Translations under genes and position numbers: made by a program
The notes under the pieces: generated by a model
Told to the model about the DNA's origin: nothing
What the model saw: the letters and a program-made list of their open reading frames with translations, nothing else
The model's database searches: none
Part shown: piece by piece, positions 1-8,239 of the stretch
How positions within the stretch are numbered: the first letter of the stretch is position 1
Layout of the letters: the number at the start of each line of letters is the position of its first letter
Source: Microbispora hainanensis
Lineage (GTDB): Bacteria; Actinomycetota; Actinomycetes; Streptosporangiales; Streptosporangiaceae
Length of the DNA stretch: 64,000 nt
Assembly: GCF_006874475.1 (NCBI RefSeq)
Contig: NZ_VIRM01000021.1
Location: 62,001-126,000 of the forward strand
Reading direction: 5' to 3'

Positions 1-738
1 TGGGTGCCGTTCCTCAAGACCGTCGCCGGGGCCGCTGCCGCGTGGCTGCTGGTCAATGTGCCGATCATGCTGGTCAACTTCGAGGGCTGGGAGAAGTTCT
101 ACGCGTTCAGCAGCGAGCGCGGCGCCGATTGGGGCGGGCTGTGGTTCTTCTTCCAGAAGACCGAGTGGTTCGGCATGGAAAGGCCCGGTTTCCTGGCCTT
201 TCTCGGCGACGCCGAGAAGCTGAACACCATGGCCATGGCCGCGCTGGCGGTGCTCCTGCTGGGCGTCGCCGTGCTGGCGCTCGCCGCGCCGCGCCGCCCG
301 CGCCTGATGCAGCTGTGCTTTCTCGCCCTGGCCGCCTTCATGATCACCAACAAGGTCTGGTCGCCGCAGTACGTCCTGTGGCTGGTGCCGTTCGCGGTGC
401 TGGCCAGGCCGAGGTGGGGGGCGCTGGCCGCCTGGCAGGTCGCCGAGTGCTGGTATTTCTTCTCGATCTGGCTCTACCTGATCAGCCAGTATCCCGACCA
501 CGCCGGGGAGGGCATCGGCGACGACCCCTACTTCCTGTCGGTCTGGGCCCGGGCGCTGACCATCGTCATCCTCATGGCGCTCGTCGTCCGCGACATCCTG
601 CGGCCCGAGCACGACGTCATCCGCCAGGGGGAGGTCGACGACCCGTCGGGCGGGGTGTTCGACCACGCCGAGGACCGTCTCGTGCTGCGCCGTTCGCTCC
701 TCTCGCGAGGGGTGCGGCGACAGCCGGAGACGGTGTGA
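1..738 (+). CDS. GT87-like polytopic membrane protein, 5'-truncated by window edge
   Basis: C-terminal part of an integral membrane protein with about five hydrophobic segments (near residues 5-25, 77-98, 102-135, 140-162 and 180-200 of the visible part) and a charged cytoplasmic tail. It carries the SPQYVLW motif typical of the glycosyltransferase-87/DUF2029 mannosyltransferase-like family, which transfers sugars from polyprenyl-phosphate donors on the outer face of the membrane. The frame is open to base 1 and families of this kind are usually 400 residues or more, so the true start lies upstream. An equivalent membrane gene sits upstream of rpsF in mycobacteria (Rv0051). The substrate cannot be told from sequence. 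Confidence 0.75.
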   Translation, partial: WVPFLKTVAGAAAAWLLVNVPIMLVNFEGWEKFYAFSSERGADWGGLWFFFQKTEWFGMERPGFLAFLGDAEKLNTMAMAALAVLLLGVAVLALAAPRRPRLMQLCFLALAAFMITNKVWSPQYVLWLVPFAVLARPRWGALAAWQVAECWYFFSIWLYLISQYPDHAGEGIGDDPYFLSVWARALTIVILMALVVRDILRPEHDVIRQGEVDDPSGGVFDHAEDRLVLRRSLLSRGVRRQPETV

Positions 739-852
739 AGCCGTGAAACTTACATCGGATTTCGCGCCCGTCGCGGCGCGGTTCCGAGCCGTCCGTGCGG
801 AGGCATCGCGTAGCGTCGCGTGAGAGTGTCCGCGACGAACGGGGGAGACACG

Positions 853-2088
853 ATGCGCCGGAGGCCACCATGGCTCCTGCTGCTGGTGTGGGTCGTGACC
901 AGGGGGATGCTCCTCCTCGTCGCGACCCAGACCATCCCGACCGGGCACGGCGAGGCGTTCAGGAACGACGTCACCCTCTATCGCCACTGGTCCGAGATCC
1001 TGGCGCAGGGGGAGTTCCCGGCGGGCGACGAGAAGTGGCAGTATCCGCCGTTCGCGGCGCTGCCGCTGCTCGCCCCCCGGCTGCTGCCGCTGGGCTACCA
1101 CGTCGCCTTCTATCTGCTGGCGGCGCTGTGCGACCTCGTGATCCTGCTCGTGCTGGTGCGGTTCTCGAACTCCCGGCGCGGCGGGAGCCGTACGGGCCCG
1201 TGGGCGTGGACTGTGGGCGCGGCCCTGCTCGGCCCGGTGCTCGTCTCCCGCTATGACCTCATGGTCACGCTCGTGGCGGTGCTCGCGCTGACGGCGTCGG
1301 CCAACCCGGTGGTGCGGGGGGCGCTCATCGGCGCCGGGCTCCTCGTGAAGGTCTGGCCGGTCGCGCTGCTCGCCGGCCTGCGGCGGTGGCGCGAACTGCT
1401 GACCGCGTCGGGGCTCACGATCGCGGTCGCTGCCGGGGGGTGCGGTGTGGCCGCCCTTAGCCTGCCGCACGCGCTGGACTTCCTCACCGCGCAGGAAAAG
1501 CGCGGGCTGCAGATCGAGTCGCTGGCCGCCACGCCGTTCGCGCTCGCCCGCGCCCTCGGCTGGTGGGACGGCTACACCACCTATCGGCACGGCGCGATGG
1601 AGGCCGTCGGCGGCGGCGTGGGCGTGGCGACGATGCTGAGCCTGGCCGCCACGCCCGTGGCGCTGGCGCTGATCGGCCTGTGGTGGCTGCGCGCGGCCCC
1701 CAGCCCCCGGTCGTACTACGACGCCGCCCTCACCACGGTGCTCTTCCTGGTCGCCACCAGCCGGGTGCTGTCGCCGCAGTATCTCGTGTGGGTGATCGGC
1801 ATCGCCGCCGTCATCCTGTCGGTGCGGCGCGACCGGCCGGGCCCGACGCAGCGGCCCGCCGCCCTGCTCGTCATGGTCGCCGCCCTGCTGACGGGCGTCA
1901 TGTATCCCTGGGTGGAGCTCGACTACAGCTGGACAGGCACCCTGCCGGGGACGCTCGTGCTGGTCCTGCGCAACCTCGTCTTCCTCTCCGCGGCCGTCAC
2001 GTCGTACGTGCAGTTGTGGCGCGCCACGCGCAGGACCGGGAGGGTGCGGGACGAGCGAGGGGTTCCGGCGCCCGTACCCGCTTCCTGA
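853..2088 (+). CDS. GT87-like polytopic membrane protein
   Basis: Predicted 411-residue integral membrane protein with roughly ten hydrophobic segments. An RLSPQYLVW-like motif (VLSPQYLVW) near residue 310 matches the motif in the preceding gene, so the two look like diverged tandem relatives of the GT87/DUF2029 family. These use polyprenyl-phosphate sugars at the membrane. The ATG at 853 is chosen over the GTG at 820 because GGGGGAGA at 841 is a good ribosome binding site for it and the protein then begins directly with a membrane segment (WLLLLVWVV). The 114-base gap after the preceding gene leaves room for its own promoter. Family-level call only. Confidence 0.75.
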   Translation: MRRRPPWLLLLVWVVTRGMLLLVATQTIPTGHGEAFRNDVTLYRHWSEILAQGEFPAGDEKWQYPPFAALPLLAPRLLPLGYHVAFYLLAALCDLVILLVLVRFSNSRRGGSRTGPWAWTVGAALLGPVLVSRYDLMVTLVAVLALTASANPVVRGALIGAGLLVKVWPVALLAGLRRWRELLTASGLTIAVAAGGCGVAALSLPHALDFLTAQEKRGLQIESLAATPFALARALGWWDGYTTYRHGAMEAVGGGVGVATMLSLAATPVALALIGLWWLRAAPSPRSYYDAALTTVLFLVATSRVLSPQYLVWVIGIAAVILSVRRDRPGPTQRPAALLVMVAALLTGVMYPWVELDYSWTGTLPGTLVLVLRNLVFLSAAVTSYVQLWRATRRTGRVRDERGVPAPVPAS

Positions 2089-2106
2089 CGGTTTCAATCC
2101 GCAGAG

Positions 2107-2127
2107 TTATCCACAGGGTGTGGACGA
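2107..2127. promoter_or_regulatory. Inverted pair of DnaA-box-like 9-mers
   Basis: TTATCCACA at 2107-2115 equals the classical DnaA box, and TCGTCCACA reads on the minus strand at 2119-2127, one base off the actinobacterial consensus TTGTCCACA. The two boxes face each other 3 bases apart in the short gap between the convergent GT87-like gene and nfo. Binding by DnaA is inferred from the match alone. Confidence 0.45.
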
Positions 2128-2131
2128 GTGC

Positions 2132-2923
2132 CTACAGGTGCTTGCGCAGGAACGCGATGTCGTCGGCCTGGCCCTCGAACGGCGTCTCCACCACGATCGG
2201 CGCCCCGGCCTTCCGGCAGACCTCCAGGAGCAGCTCGGGGTCGATCTGGCCGTTGCCGATGTTGGCATGGCGGTCGGCCCCGGAGTCGAACGCGTCGCGC
2301 GAGTCGTTGCAGTGCACGAGGTCGATGCGGCCCGTGATCGCCTTCACCCGCTCCACAATGCCGTCGAGCTTTTCACCGCCCGCATGGAAGTGACAGGTGT
2401 CCAGGCAGAAGCCGACGACCGAGGGATCCGGCGCCCCCGCCGTCACCGCGTCCCACAGCCGGGCGATGCGCTCCAGCTTGCGCGCCATGGCGTTGCCGCC
2501 GCCGGCCGTGTTCTCGATCAGCACGGGGATCGGGCACTCGGTGCGCTCGAAGACCTTGCGCCAGTTGTCGAAGCCGATCTGCGGGTCGTCGCCCGCGCTG
2601 ACGTGCCCGCCGTGGACGATCAGGCCCTTGGCGCCGATCGCCGCCGCCGCCTTGAGATGCGCGTCGAGCAGCTTGCGGCTCGGGATGCGGATGCGGTTGT
2701 TCGCGGTGGCCACGTTGATGACGTACGGCGCGTGCACGTAGACGTCCACGTCCGAGGCGCGCAGGGCGTCGGCGGTGGCGGGGATCACCGGGCCCTTCCA
2801 CCCCTGGGGATCGCCGAGGAAGAACTGCACCACGTCGGCGCCGCGGGCCGCCGCGTGCGCCAGCGGATCGTCCTGGTCGACGTGGGCTCCGATCCGCGGG
2901 CGGGCGCCGTTGTGGCTGTCCAT
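2132..2923 (-). CDS. nfo: Deoxyribonuclease IV (AP endonuclease, EndoIV family)
   Basis: 263-residue TIM-barrel endonuclease that incises DNA 5' to abasic sites and trims blocked 3' ends in base excision repair, using three zinc ions. All nine expected metal ligands are visible: H64 (YVHAPYV), H104 (VHGGH), E137 (LIENTAGG), D175 and H178 (CLDTCH), H204 (VHCNDS), D217 and H219 (DRHANIG) and E246 (VVETP). Length is slightly short of the 280-285 of E. coli Nfo. It is convergent with the preceding gene and monocistronic. Start ATG at 2923 follows a GGAGGAA-like site. Mycobacteria call this gene end. Confidence 0.93.
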   Translation of the reverse strand: MDSHNGARPRIGAHVDQDDPLAHAAARGADVVQFFLGDPQGWKGPVIPATADALRASDVDVYVHAPYVINVATANNRIRIPSRKLLDAHLKAAAAIGAKGLIVHGGHVSAGDDPQIGFDNWRKVFERTECPIPVLIENTAGGGNAMARKLERIARLWDAVTAGAPDPSVVGFCLDTCHFHAGGEKLDGIVERVKAITGRIDLVHCNDSRDAFDSGADRHANIGNGQIDPELLLEVCRKAGAPIVVETPFEGQADDIAFLRKHL

Positions 2924-3107
2924 GCCGTTCCTCCATCAATGCTTGCCGCCTGATCGCGAGGCCGCCGGACGCGGGGGCGAACTCTAGGCGCTCTCCAAGA
3001 GCGTTTCAAGAGGGCGCGCTGTTTCAAGCGTGCGAAACAGGGCAGTCGCGTGTGCACGCGCCCCCCAGACCCGCGCGCGATACTACTTCGTCGTCAAGGA
3101 GACGAGC

Positions 3108-3284
3108 ATGAGATATCGCTTAGGCAGCTTCATCCTTCTCATCTACATCCTCGTCGGCCTCTATGTGGCCTGGCTCCACCACTACATCACCCCCACCCTC
3201 CTCAAGCAGGTCGCCCAGGCGCTGATCGCGGTCTTCCTGTGGTTCCTCGTGCTGCTCGGCGTGGACCTGCACATCGGCGGCTGA
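3108..3284 (+). CDS. Small two-helix membrane protein
   Basis: 58-residue protein, almost wholly two hydrophobic helices (near residues 5-22 and 33-53) with a histidine-containing turn (WLHHYI). ATG at 3108 is preceded by AAGGAGA at about 3096, a strong ribosome binding site that decides the start. The fifth codon is TTA (3120-3122), rare in such genomes. The stop lies 11 bases from the stop of the convergent neighbour. Family not recognised; probably a conserved actinobacterial hypothetical membrane protein. Confidence 0.65.
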   Translation: MRYRLGSFILLIYILVGLYVAWLHHYITPTLLKQVAQALIAVFLWFLVLLGVDLHIGG

Positions 3285-3295
3285 ACGGTCACGCG

Positions 3296-3628
3296 TCAGT
3301 TGCGCAGGGAGAAGCCACGGGGGAGGAATCCCCCGTGCGCGATGCCCAGCGCGGCGCCGACGAACGACCCCACGATCCCCACGATGATCAGCGCCCGCTG
3401 TCTGGTGGTCGACGAGACGAACTGGGCGTACAGCCCGCCCCAGAACCCGACCGCGCCCACCCATGACGCGATCATGTGGGCCGCCACGATGAAGCCCGTG
3501 ACGAACGCCACCAGGCCGCACACCAGCGTCGCGATCGTCATCGCGTTCTCCCGCGGGTGCGGCCTGCCGTCCGTGTCGAGTGTGAAGTGACCGGGGTGCC
3601 TTCTTTTTCGGCCGATGGCGTTTCGCAT
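3296..3628 (-). CDS. Small membrane protein divergent from rpsF
   Basis: 110-residue protein with a basic N-terminal third (residues 1-35: many Arg, Lys, His, Pro) followed by two to three hydrophobic segments ([32 protein letters not shown] and [18 protein letters not shown]) and a short tail. ATG at 3628 has GGAGAGGGGG about 8-12 bases upstream on the minus strand; the frame stays open further upstream but would run into the rpsF leader. Function not recognised. It shares a 184-base divergent intergenic region with rpsF. Confidence 0.6.
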   Translation of the reverse strand: MRNAIGRKRRHPGHFTLDTDGRPHPRENAMTIATLVCGLVAFVTGFIVAAHMIASWVGAVGFWGGLYAQFVSSTTRQRALIIVGIVGSFVGAALGIAHGGFLPRGFSLRN

Positions 3629-3693
3629 CGCGGCTACCCCCTCTCCGACCTCCAGTTTCACTCTCCGGGCCGGGTGGGGCCAAGTGGCTGATA

Positions 3694-3719
3694 GCCTTAT
3701 TCGACTGCGTCTGATAAGG
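3694..3719. promoter_or_regulatory. Inverted repeat in the rpsF leader region
   Basis: CCTTAT at 3695-3700 and ATAAGG at 3714-3719 form a 6-base inverted repeat separated by 13 bases, about 95 bases upstream of rpsF in the divergent gap. It could be a promoter-associated operator or a leader hairpin. Nothing else supports either role. Confidence 0.25.
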
Positions 3720-3812
3720 GCCGGGGGGCATGCCACCCGGCGCGAGGCGCAGGGTCCTCCTGTCACGGCAAGGCGTCGTGACCGCAAGAGTCCAGAGGAG
3801 GTTGGATCACAC

Positions 3813-4103
3813 ATGCGTCGCTACGAGATGATGGTCATTCTCGACCCGTCCCTCGACGAGCGCACCGTGCAGCCGTCGCTCGACCAGTTCCTCAGCGTCG
3901 TCCGCAACGACGGCGGCACCGTGGAGAAGGTCGACGTCTGGGGCCGTCGCCGTCTGTCCTACGACATCGCCAAGAAGTCCGAGGGCATCTACGCCGTGGT
4001 CGACCTGACCGCCGAGCCCGCCACCGTGAAGGAGCTGGACCGCCAGCTCAACCTGAACGAGGGCATTCTCCGCACCAAGGTCATCCGCCCCGAGCTCCAC
4101 TGA
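3813..4103 (+). CDS. rpsF: 30S ribosomal protein S6
   Basis: 96-residue S6, a ferredoxin-like fold protein of the 30S platform that binds 16S rRNA together with S18. The N-terminus [12 protein letters not shown] and the [13 protein letters not shown] stretch are diagnostic, and length is standard. ATG at 3813 follows GAGGAGG at 3795 at a somewhat long spacing. It heads the conserved rpsF-ssb-rpsR-rplI cluster. In other bacteria the S6:S18 pair represses this operon through the leader mRNA; I could not identify that structure with certainty here. Confidence 0.97.
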   Translation: MRRYEMMVILDPSLDERTVQPSLDQFLSVVRNDGGTVEKVDVWGRRRLSYDIAKKSEGIYAVVDLTAEPATVKELDRQLNLNEGILRTKVIRPELH

Positions 4104-4205
4104 GCTTCACTGGCAGCACCCCGAAGCCCGGCGGTTTGTCGGGCCCGGGCCGTACTCTGAGCCTCTGACGGCTCAGCTGACGGGATAGGAAGGCGAAAGC
4201 GACCG

Positions 4206-4754
4206 ATGGCAGCAGGCGACACCCAGATCACGATCGTCGGCAATCTTGTCGACGACCCGGAGCTGCGCTTCACCCCGACGGGGCAGGCCGTGGCCCGGTT
4301 CCGCATCGCGTCCACTCCGCGGTTCCTCGACAGGCAGACCAACGAGTGGAAAGACGGCGAGGGCCTGTTCCTCACCTGCAACGTCTGGCGGCAGGCGGCG
4401 GAGAACGTCGCCGAGAGCCTCCAGCGCGGCATGCGGGTGATCGTTCAGGGACGGCTGCGCCAACGGTCGTACGAGACCAAGGAAGGCGAGAAGCGCACGG
4501 TCTACGAGGTCGAGGTCGACGAGGTCGGCCCCTCGCTGCGCAACGCCACGGCGAAGGTCAACAAGACCTCGCGCCAGGGCGGTGGCGGTGGCGGTGGCGG
4601 CGGCTTCGGCGGACCGGCCAACGACCCGTGGGCGACCGCGGCGCCCGCTCCGCAGGGGGGCTACGGCTCCGGCGGTGGCGGCGGCTTCGGCGGCGGCCCG
4701 CAGGGCGGCGGCGGCGGCTTCGGCGGCGACTTCAGCGACGAGCCGCCCTTCTAG
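4206..4754 (+). CDS. ssb: Single-stranded DNA-binding protein
   Basis: 182-residue SSB. The OB fold covers about residues 4-115 ([17 protein letters not shown] at the start, then [17 protein letters not shown] and [13 protein letters not shown]). A long glycine-rich linker follows (about 125-170, with repeated GGGGG and GGFGG runs), then the acidic tip SDEPPF, the protein-docking tail used to recruit replication and repair partners (DDDIPF in E. coli). ATG at 4206 follows AGGAAGGCGAAAG. It lies between rpsF and rpsR as in most actinobacteria, 102 and 87 bases away, so probably co-transcribed. Confidence 0.97.
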   Translation: MAAGDTQITIVGNLVDDPELRFTPTGQAVARFRIASTPRFLDRQTNEWKDGEGLFLTCNVWRQAAENVAESLQRGMRVIVQGRLRQRSYETKEGEKRTVYEVEVDEVGPSLRNATAKVNKTSRQGGGGGGGGGFGGPANDPWATAAPAPQGGYGSGGGGGFGGGPQGGGGGFGGDFSDEPPF

Positions 4755-4841
4755 GTCACCGGGGCCTTCCGGTCCCAACCACCGTAAACACAACCGAGCG
4801 ACCATTCCCGCTTCATGCGGGGCTCTGAGAGGAGCACCACG

Positions 4842-5078
4842 ATGGCGAAGCCGGCAGTGCGCAAGCCCAAGAAGAAGGTTTGCCTCTTCTGCCACGACAA
4901 GATCTCCTACGTCGACTACAAGGACACGGGGCTGCTGCGGAAGTTCATCTCCGACCGCGGCAAGATCCGTGCCCGCCGGGTGACGGGCAACTGCACCCAG
5001 CACCAGCGCGACGTGGCGACCGCTATCAAGAACGCTCGTGAGATGGCCCTGCTGCCGTACACGAGCACCGCGCGCTGA
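4842..5078 (+). CDS. rpsR: 30S ribosomal protein S18, zinc-binding (C+) type
   Basis: 78-residue S18 that pairs with S6 on the 30S platform. CLFC near residues 14-17 and a further Cys in GNCTQHQ near residue 50 mark the zinc-ribbon form. Actinobacteria often carry a second, cysteine-free S18 used under zinc starvation, so the genome may encode one elsewhere. ATG at 4842 follows GAGAGGAGC. The gap to rplI is only 19 bases. Confidence 0.97.
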   Translation: MAKPAVRKPKKKVCLFCHDKISYVDYKDTGLLRKFISDRGKIRARRVTGNCTQHQRDVATAIKNAREMALLPYTSTAR

Positions 5079-5097
5079 GAAAGGAGACTCAGGACAA

Positions 5098-5544
5098 ATG
5101 AAGCTCATCCTCACCACTGAGGTCTCCGGCCTCGGCGCTCCCGGCGACATCGTCGAGGTCAAGGACGGCTACGGCCGCAACTACCTCATTCCGCGTGGCT
5201 TCGCCATCCGCTGGACCCGCGGCGCCGAGTCGCAGGTCGCCTCGCTGAAGAAGGCGCGTGCCTCCCGCGAGATCCGCGACCTGGGCTCCGCCAAGGAGGT
5301 CGCCGGCCAGCTCGGCGCCCTCAAGGTGCGCCTCACGACCCGCGCGGGCGAGTCGGGCCGGCTGTTCGGCTCGGTCACGACCGGCGACATCGCCGACGCC
5401 GTCAAGGCCGCCGGCGGTCCGCAGCTCGACCGCCGCCGCATCGAGATCGGCAACGCGATCAAGAGCGTCGGCACCCACAAGGTGAGCGTCCGGCTTCACC
5501 CGGAGGTCGCCGCCACCCTCGACGTCGAGGTGGTCGCGGGCTGA
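5098..5544 (+). CDS. rplI: 50S ribosomal protein L9
   Basis: 148-residue L9. The N-terminal rRNA-binding domain is clear ([32 protein letters not shown]), followed by the charged connecting helix and the C-terminal domain ([23 protein letters not shown]). AAGGAGA at 5080 sets the ATG at 5098. Last gene of the rpsF cluster; a strong hairpin follows 20 bases after the stop. Confidence 0.97.
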   Translation: MKLILTTEVSGLGAPGDIVEVKDGYGRNYLIPRGFAIRWTRGAESQVASLKKARASREIRDLGSAKEVAGQLGALKVRLTTRAGESGRLFGSVTTGDIADAVKAAGGPQLDRRRIEIGNAIKSVGTHKVSVRLHPEVAATLDVEVVAG

Positions 5545-5564
5545 CACCCTTCGCAGTTCCGTCG

Positions 5565-5597
5565 AGGGCCCTTCTCCGTACGCCGGAGAGGGGCCCT
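5565..5597 (+). terminator. Rho-independent-like terminator after rplI
   Basis: 14-base stem, AGGGCCCTTCTCCG at 5565-5578 with CGGAGAGGGGCCCT at 5584-5597 (one G-T wobble), loop TACGC. There is no long T run, which is common in high-GC actinobacteria. It closes the ribosomal protein operon. Confidence 0.75.
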
Positions 5598-5723
5598 TCG
5601 CGGTTCTCCGAGCCGTCCGGTGCGGAGTGATTCCCCTCAGGTCAACAAGGGTTATACGGAACGCTAGTATCTTGCCGTCCGATTTAGCGGATTTCGTGGA
5701 AACACCCCTTGATGGAGGCTGCG

Positions 5724-6605
5724 ATGCGCCGTCCCTCACTCCTGCTGGCGTCCGGCGCCCTCGTGCTGGCGGCCGCCGCCTGCGCTCCGGCGGACGACAC
5801 CTCCACCACCGCGAGCGCCGCCGCGAGCCCGGCCGGCTCCGCCGCCGCCGACGCGTGCGCGAAGGAGAGCCTGAAGCTCACCACCCCCGGCAAGCTCACG
5901 ATCGGCACCGACAAGCCGGCGTACGAGCCGTGGTTCAAGGACGACAACCCCTCCAACGGGCAGGGGTTCGAGAGCGCGGTCGCCTACGCCGTGGCCGAGA
6001 AGATGGGCTTCACCAAGGACGAGGTCGCCTGGGCGGTCGTGCCGTTCGACTCGTCGTTCGCCCCGGGGCCCAAGCAGTTCGACTTCGACGTCAACCAGAT
6101 CTCGATCACCCCGAGCCGGGCCAAGGCCGTCGACTTCAGCCAGGGCTACTACACGGTCAAGCAGGGCGTCGTGGCCCTCGACGGCACGAAGTTCGCCTCC
6201 GCCACCAGCCTCGCCGAGCTCAAGGACGCCAAGATCGGCGTACAGGCGGGCACCACCGCGCTGGAGGCGGTGCGGTCGGTCATCCAGCCCTCCAAGGACC
6301 CGAGCGTGTTCAACCAGCAGGTCGACGCGGTCAACGCGCTGAAGAACAAGCAGATCGACGCCATCGTCGTCGACCTGCCGACCGCCTTCTATGTCACCGC
6401 CGCCCAGGTGGAGGGCTCGAAGATCGTCGGTCAGTTCGACGCGAACGCCGGGGAGCCCGAGGAGTTCGGCCTGCTGTTCCAGAAGGGCAACCCGCTGGTG
6501 AGCTGCGTCGACAAGGCGCTCGGCGAGCTGAAGTCGTCGGGTGAGCTCGCGCAGATCGAGAGCCAGTGGCTGACCGCGGCCGCGGGCGCGCCGGAGCTCA
6601 AGTGA
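5724..6605 (+). CDS. Polar amino-acid ABC importer, substrate-binding lipoprotein
   Basis: About 293-residue extracellular solute-binding protein of family 3. The signal peptide ends at LVLAAAAC, so it is likely lipid-anchored (Ala rather than Leu at position -3 of the lipobox). An Ala/Ser/Thr linker follows, then the periplasmic-type fold (LTIGTDKPAYEPWF, GFESAVAYAVAEKMGF, DFDVNQISITPSRAKAVDFS). The ATG at 5724 is preferred because GGAGG sits 5 bases upstream and overlaps the alternative ATG at 5712. It overlaps the permease gene, forming a three-gene importer operon. The exact amino acid is not predictable. Confidence 0.85.
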   Translation: MRRPSLLLASGALVLAAAACAPADDTSTTASAAASPAGSAAADACAKESLKLTTPGKLTIGTDKPAYEPWFKDDNPSNGQGFESAVAYAVAEKMGFTKDEVAWAVVPFDSSFAPGPKQFDFDVNQISITPSRAKAVDFSQGYYTVKQGVVALDGTKFASATSLAELKDAKIGVQAGTTALEAVRSVIQPSKDPSVFNQQVDAVNALKNKQIDAIVVDLPTAFYVTAAQVEGSKIVGQFDANAGEPEEFGLLFQKGNPLVSCVDKALGELKSSGELAQIESQWLTAAAGAPELK

Positions 6606-7498
6606 CCGACGGGCAATCCGCGGCGGGGGCTTCCGAGGACACGAAGCCGCCCGCCTGGGTGAAGAGCGAGCGCCAGCTCCGCCGGGAGGCGGAGCTGCGC
6701 GGCCGGGCGCGGCGGTCCGTCTCCGTCGCGACCGCGTCCACGATCGTCGTGGTGGTCGCCCTGGTCGTCGGGATCACCTCGTCGCCGGGGTGGCCGCGGG
6801 TGCGGGAGACCTTCCTCAGCCCCGAGGCGTTCGTCGCCGCGCTGCCCGACGTGCTGCGCGGCTTCGTGCTCAACATCGAGATGTTCCTCATCGCCGAGGT
6901 GTTCATCCTGGTGGTGGGCCTCCTCGTCGCCGTCGTACGCGGCCTGCGCTCACCGGTGTTCTTCCCGCTGCGCGCCCTGGCCGTGCTCTATACGGACGTC
7001 TTCCGCGGCATTCCGACGATCCTGCTCATCTACCTGGTGGGGTTCGGCATCCCGGCACTCCAGTTGCAGGGCACGCCGAGCGACCCGGTCACGCTCGGCA
7101 TCATCGCACTGGTGCTGTCCTACGGCGCGTACGTCGCGGAGGTGTTCCGGGCGGGGATCGAGTCGGTGCACCCGAGCCAGCGGGCGGCGGCGCGGTCGCT
7201 GGCCCTGAGCCACGGTCAGACCATGCGTCACGTGGTGCTGCCGCAGGCCGTCCGCAGGGTGATCCCGCCGCTGCTCAACGACTTCGTCTCGCTGCAGAAG
7301 GACACCGCGCTGGTCTCCGTGCTCGGCCCGCTGGAGGCGCTGCGCCAGGCCCAGATCCACGTCGCATCCTCCTTCAACTACACGCCCTACCTGGTCGCCG
7401 CGCTGCTCTTCATCGCGCTGACGGTGCCGATGGCGCGGTTCACCGACCATCTCGCCGCGCGGGCCGCCCGGCGCCGTACGGGAGGCGGCACGGCATGA
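6602..7498 (+). CDS. Polar amino-acid ABC importer, permease
   Basis: 298-residue HisM/GlnP-type permease with an unusually long hydrophilic N-terminal extension (about 35 residues, rich in Glu and Arg) before the first membrane helix. The coupling segment is visible near residues 190-220 (VHPSQRAAARSLALSHGQTM, then LPQAVRRVIPPLLNDF). GTG at 6602 overlaps the stop of the binding-protein gene as GTGA, indicating translational coupling. It forms the membrane channel for the importer with the ATPase that follows. Substrate unknown. Confidence 0.88.
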   Translation: MTDGQSAAGASEDTKPPAWVKSERQLRREAELRGRARRSVSVATASTIVVVVALVVGITSSPGWPRVRETFLSPEAFVAALPDVLRGFVLNIEMFLIAEVFILVVGLLVAVVRGLRSPVFFPLRALAVLYTDVFRGIPTILLIYLVGFGIPALQLQGTPSDPVTLGIIALVLSYGAYVAEVFRAGIESVHPSQRAAARSLALSHGQTMRHVVLPQAVRRVIPPLLNDFVSLQKDTALVSVLGPLEALRQAQIHVASSFNYTPYLVAALLFIALTVPMARFTDHLAARAARRRTGGGTA

Positions 7499-8238
7499 GC
7501 CTGCTGAAGATCGAAGACGTCTGGAAGCACTACCACGGGCTGAGCGTGCTGCGCGGGATCGACCTGGAGGTCGCGCCGCACGAGGTGGTCTGCCTGATCG
7601 GGGCGTCCGGCTCGGGCAAGTCGACGCTGCTGCGCTGCGTCAACCTGCTGGAGACGATCGACGACGGCGCGATCCACCTGGACGGCACGGAGATCACCGA
7701 CGTGCGGGCCGACCCCGACGACGTGCGCCGCCGCATCGGCATGGTGTTCCAGGCGTACAACCTGTTCCCGCACATGACCGTGCTCGACAACATCACGCTC
7801 GCGCCCCGCAAGGTCCACGGCGTGCGGCCCGAGGAGGCCGAGGCGCGGGCGCGCGAGCTGCTCGACCGGTTCGGGCTGGCCGGCAAGGCGGGGGAGTATC
7901 CCGACCGGCTGTCCGGCGGCCAGCAGCAGCGGGTCGCGGTCATCCGCGCGGTCGCGACCGACCCTCGCCTGCTGCTGCTCGACGAGGTCACCTCCGCGCT
8001 GGACCCCACGCTGGTCACCGAGGTGCTCGGCGTGATCCGCGAGCTCAAGGAGACCGGGATGACGATGATCCTGGCCACCCATGAGATGGGCTTCGCCCGC
8101 GACATCGCCGACACCGTGTGCTTCCTCGAAGGCGGCGTGCTGCTGGAGAGCGGCCCGCCCGAGCAGATCTTCAGCGCACCCGAGCATCCGCGCACGCAGG
8201 CGTTCCTCCAGCGCGTGCTGGAGGCCCGCCGCATGTGA
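7495..8238 (+). CDS. Polar amino-acid ABC importer, ATP-binding protein
   Basis: 247-residue GlnQ-type ATPase. Walker A is GASGSGKST (about residues 38-46), Q-loop FQAYNLFPH, signature LSGGQQQR, Walker B LLLLDEVTSALD and H-loop ATHEMGFA. The phrase YNLFPHMTVLDNI is characteristic of polar amino-acid importers. ATG at 7495 overlaps the permease stop as ATGA. The stop is one base away from the stop of the convergent MATE gene, leaving no room for a private terminator. Confidence 0.92.
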   Translation: MSLLKIEDVWKHYHGLSVLRGIDLEVAPHEVVCLIGASGSGKSTLLRCVNLLETIDDGAIHLDGTEITDVRADPDDVRRRIGMVFQAYNLFPHMTVLDNITLAPRKVHGVRPEEAEARARELLDRFGLAGKAGEYPDRLSGGQQQRVAVIRAVATDPRLLLLDEVTSALDPTLVTEVLGVIRELKETGMTMILATHEMGFARDIADTVCFLEGGVLLESGPPEQIFSAPEHPRTQAFLQRVLEARRM

Positions 8239-8239
8239 G

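Noticed and set aside
5712-5723. ATG at 5712 as start of the amino-acid binding protein
   Set aside because: It overlaps the GGAGG that serves the ATG at 5724, and the later start gives a better signal peptide.
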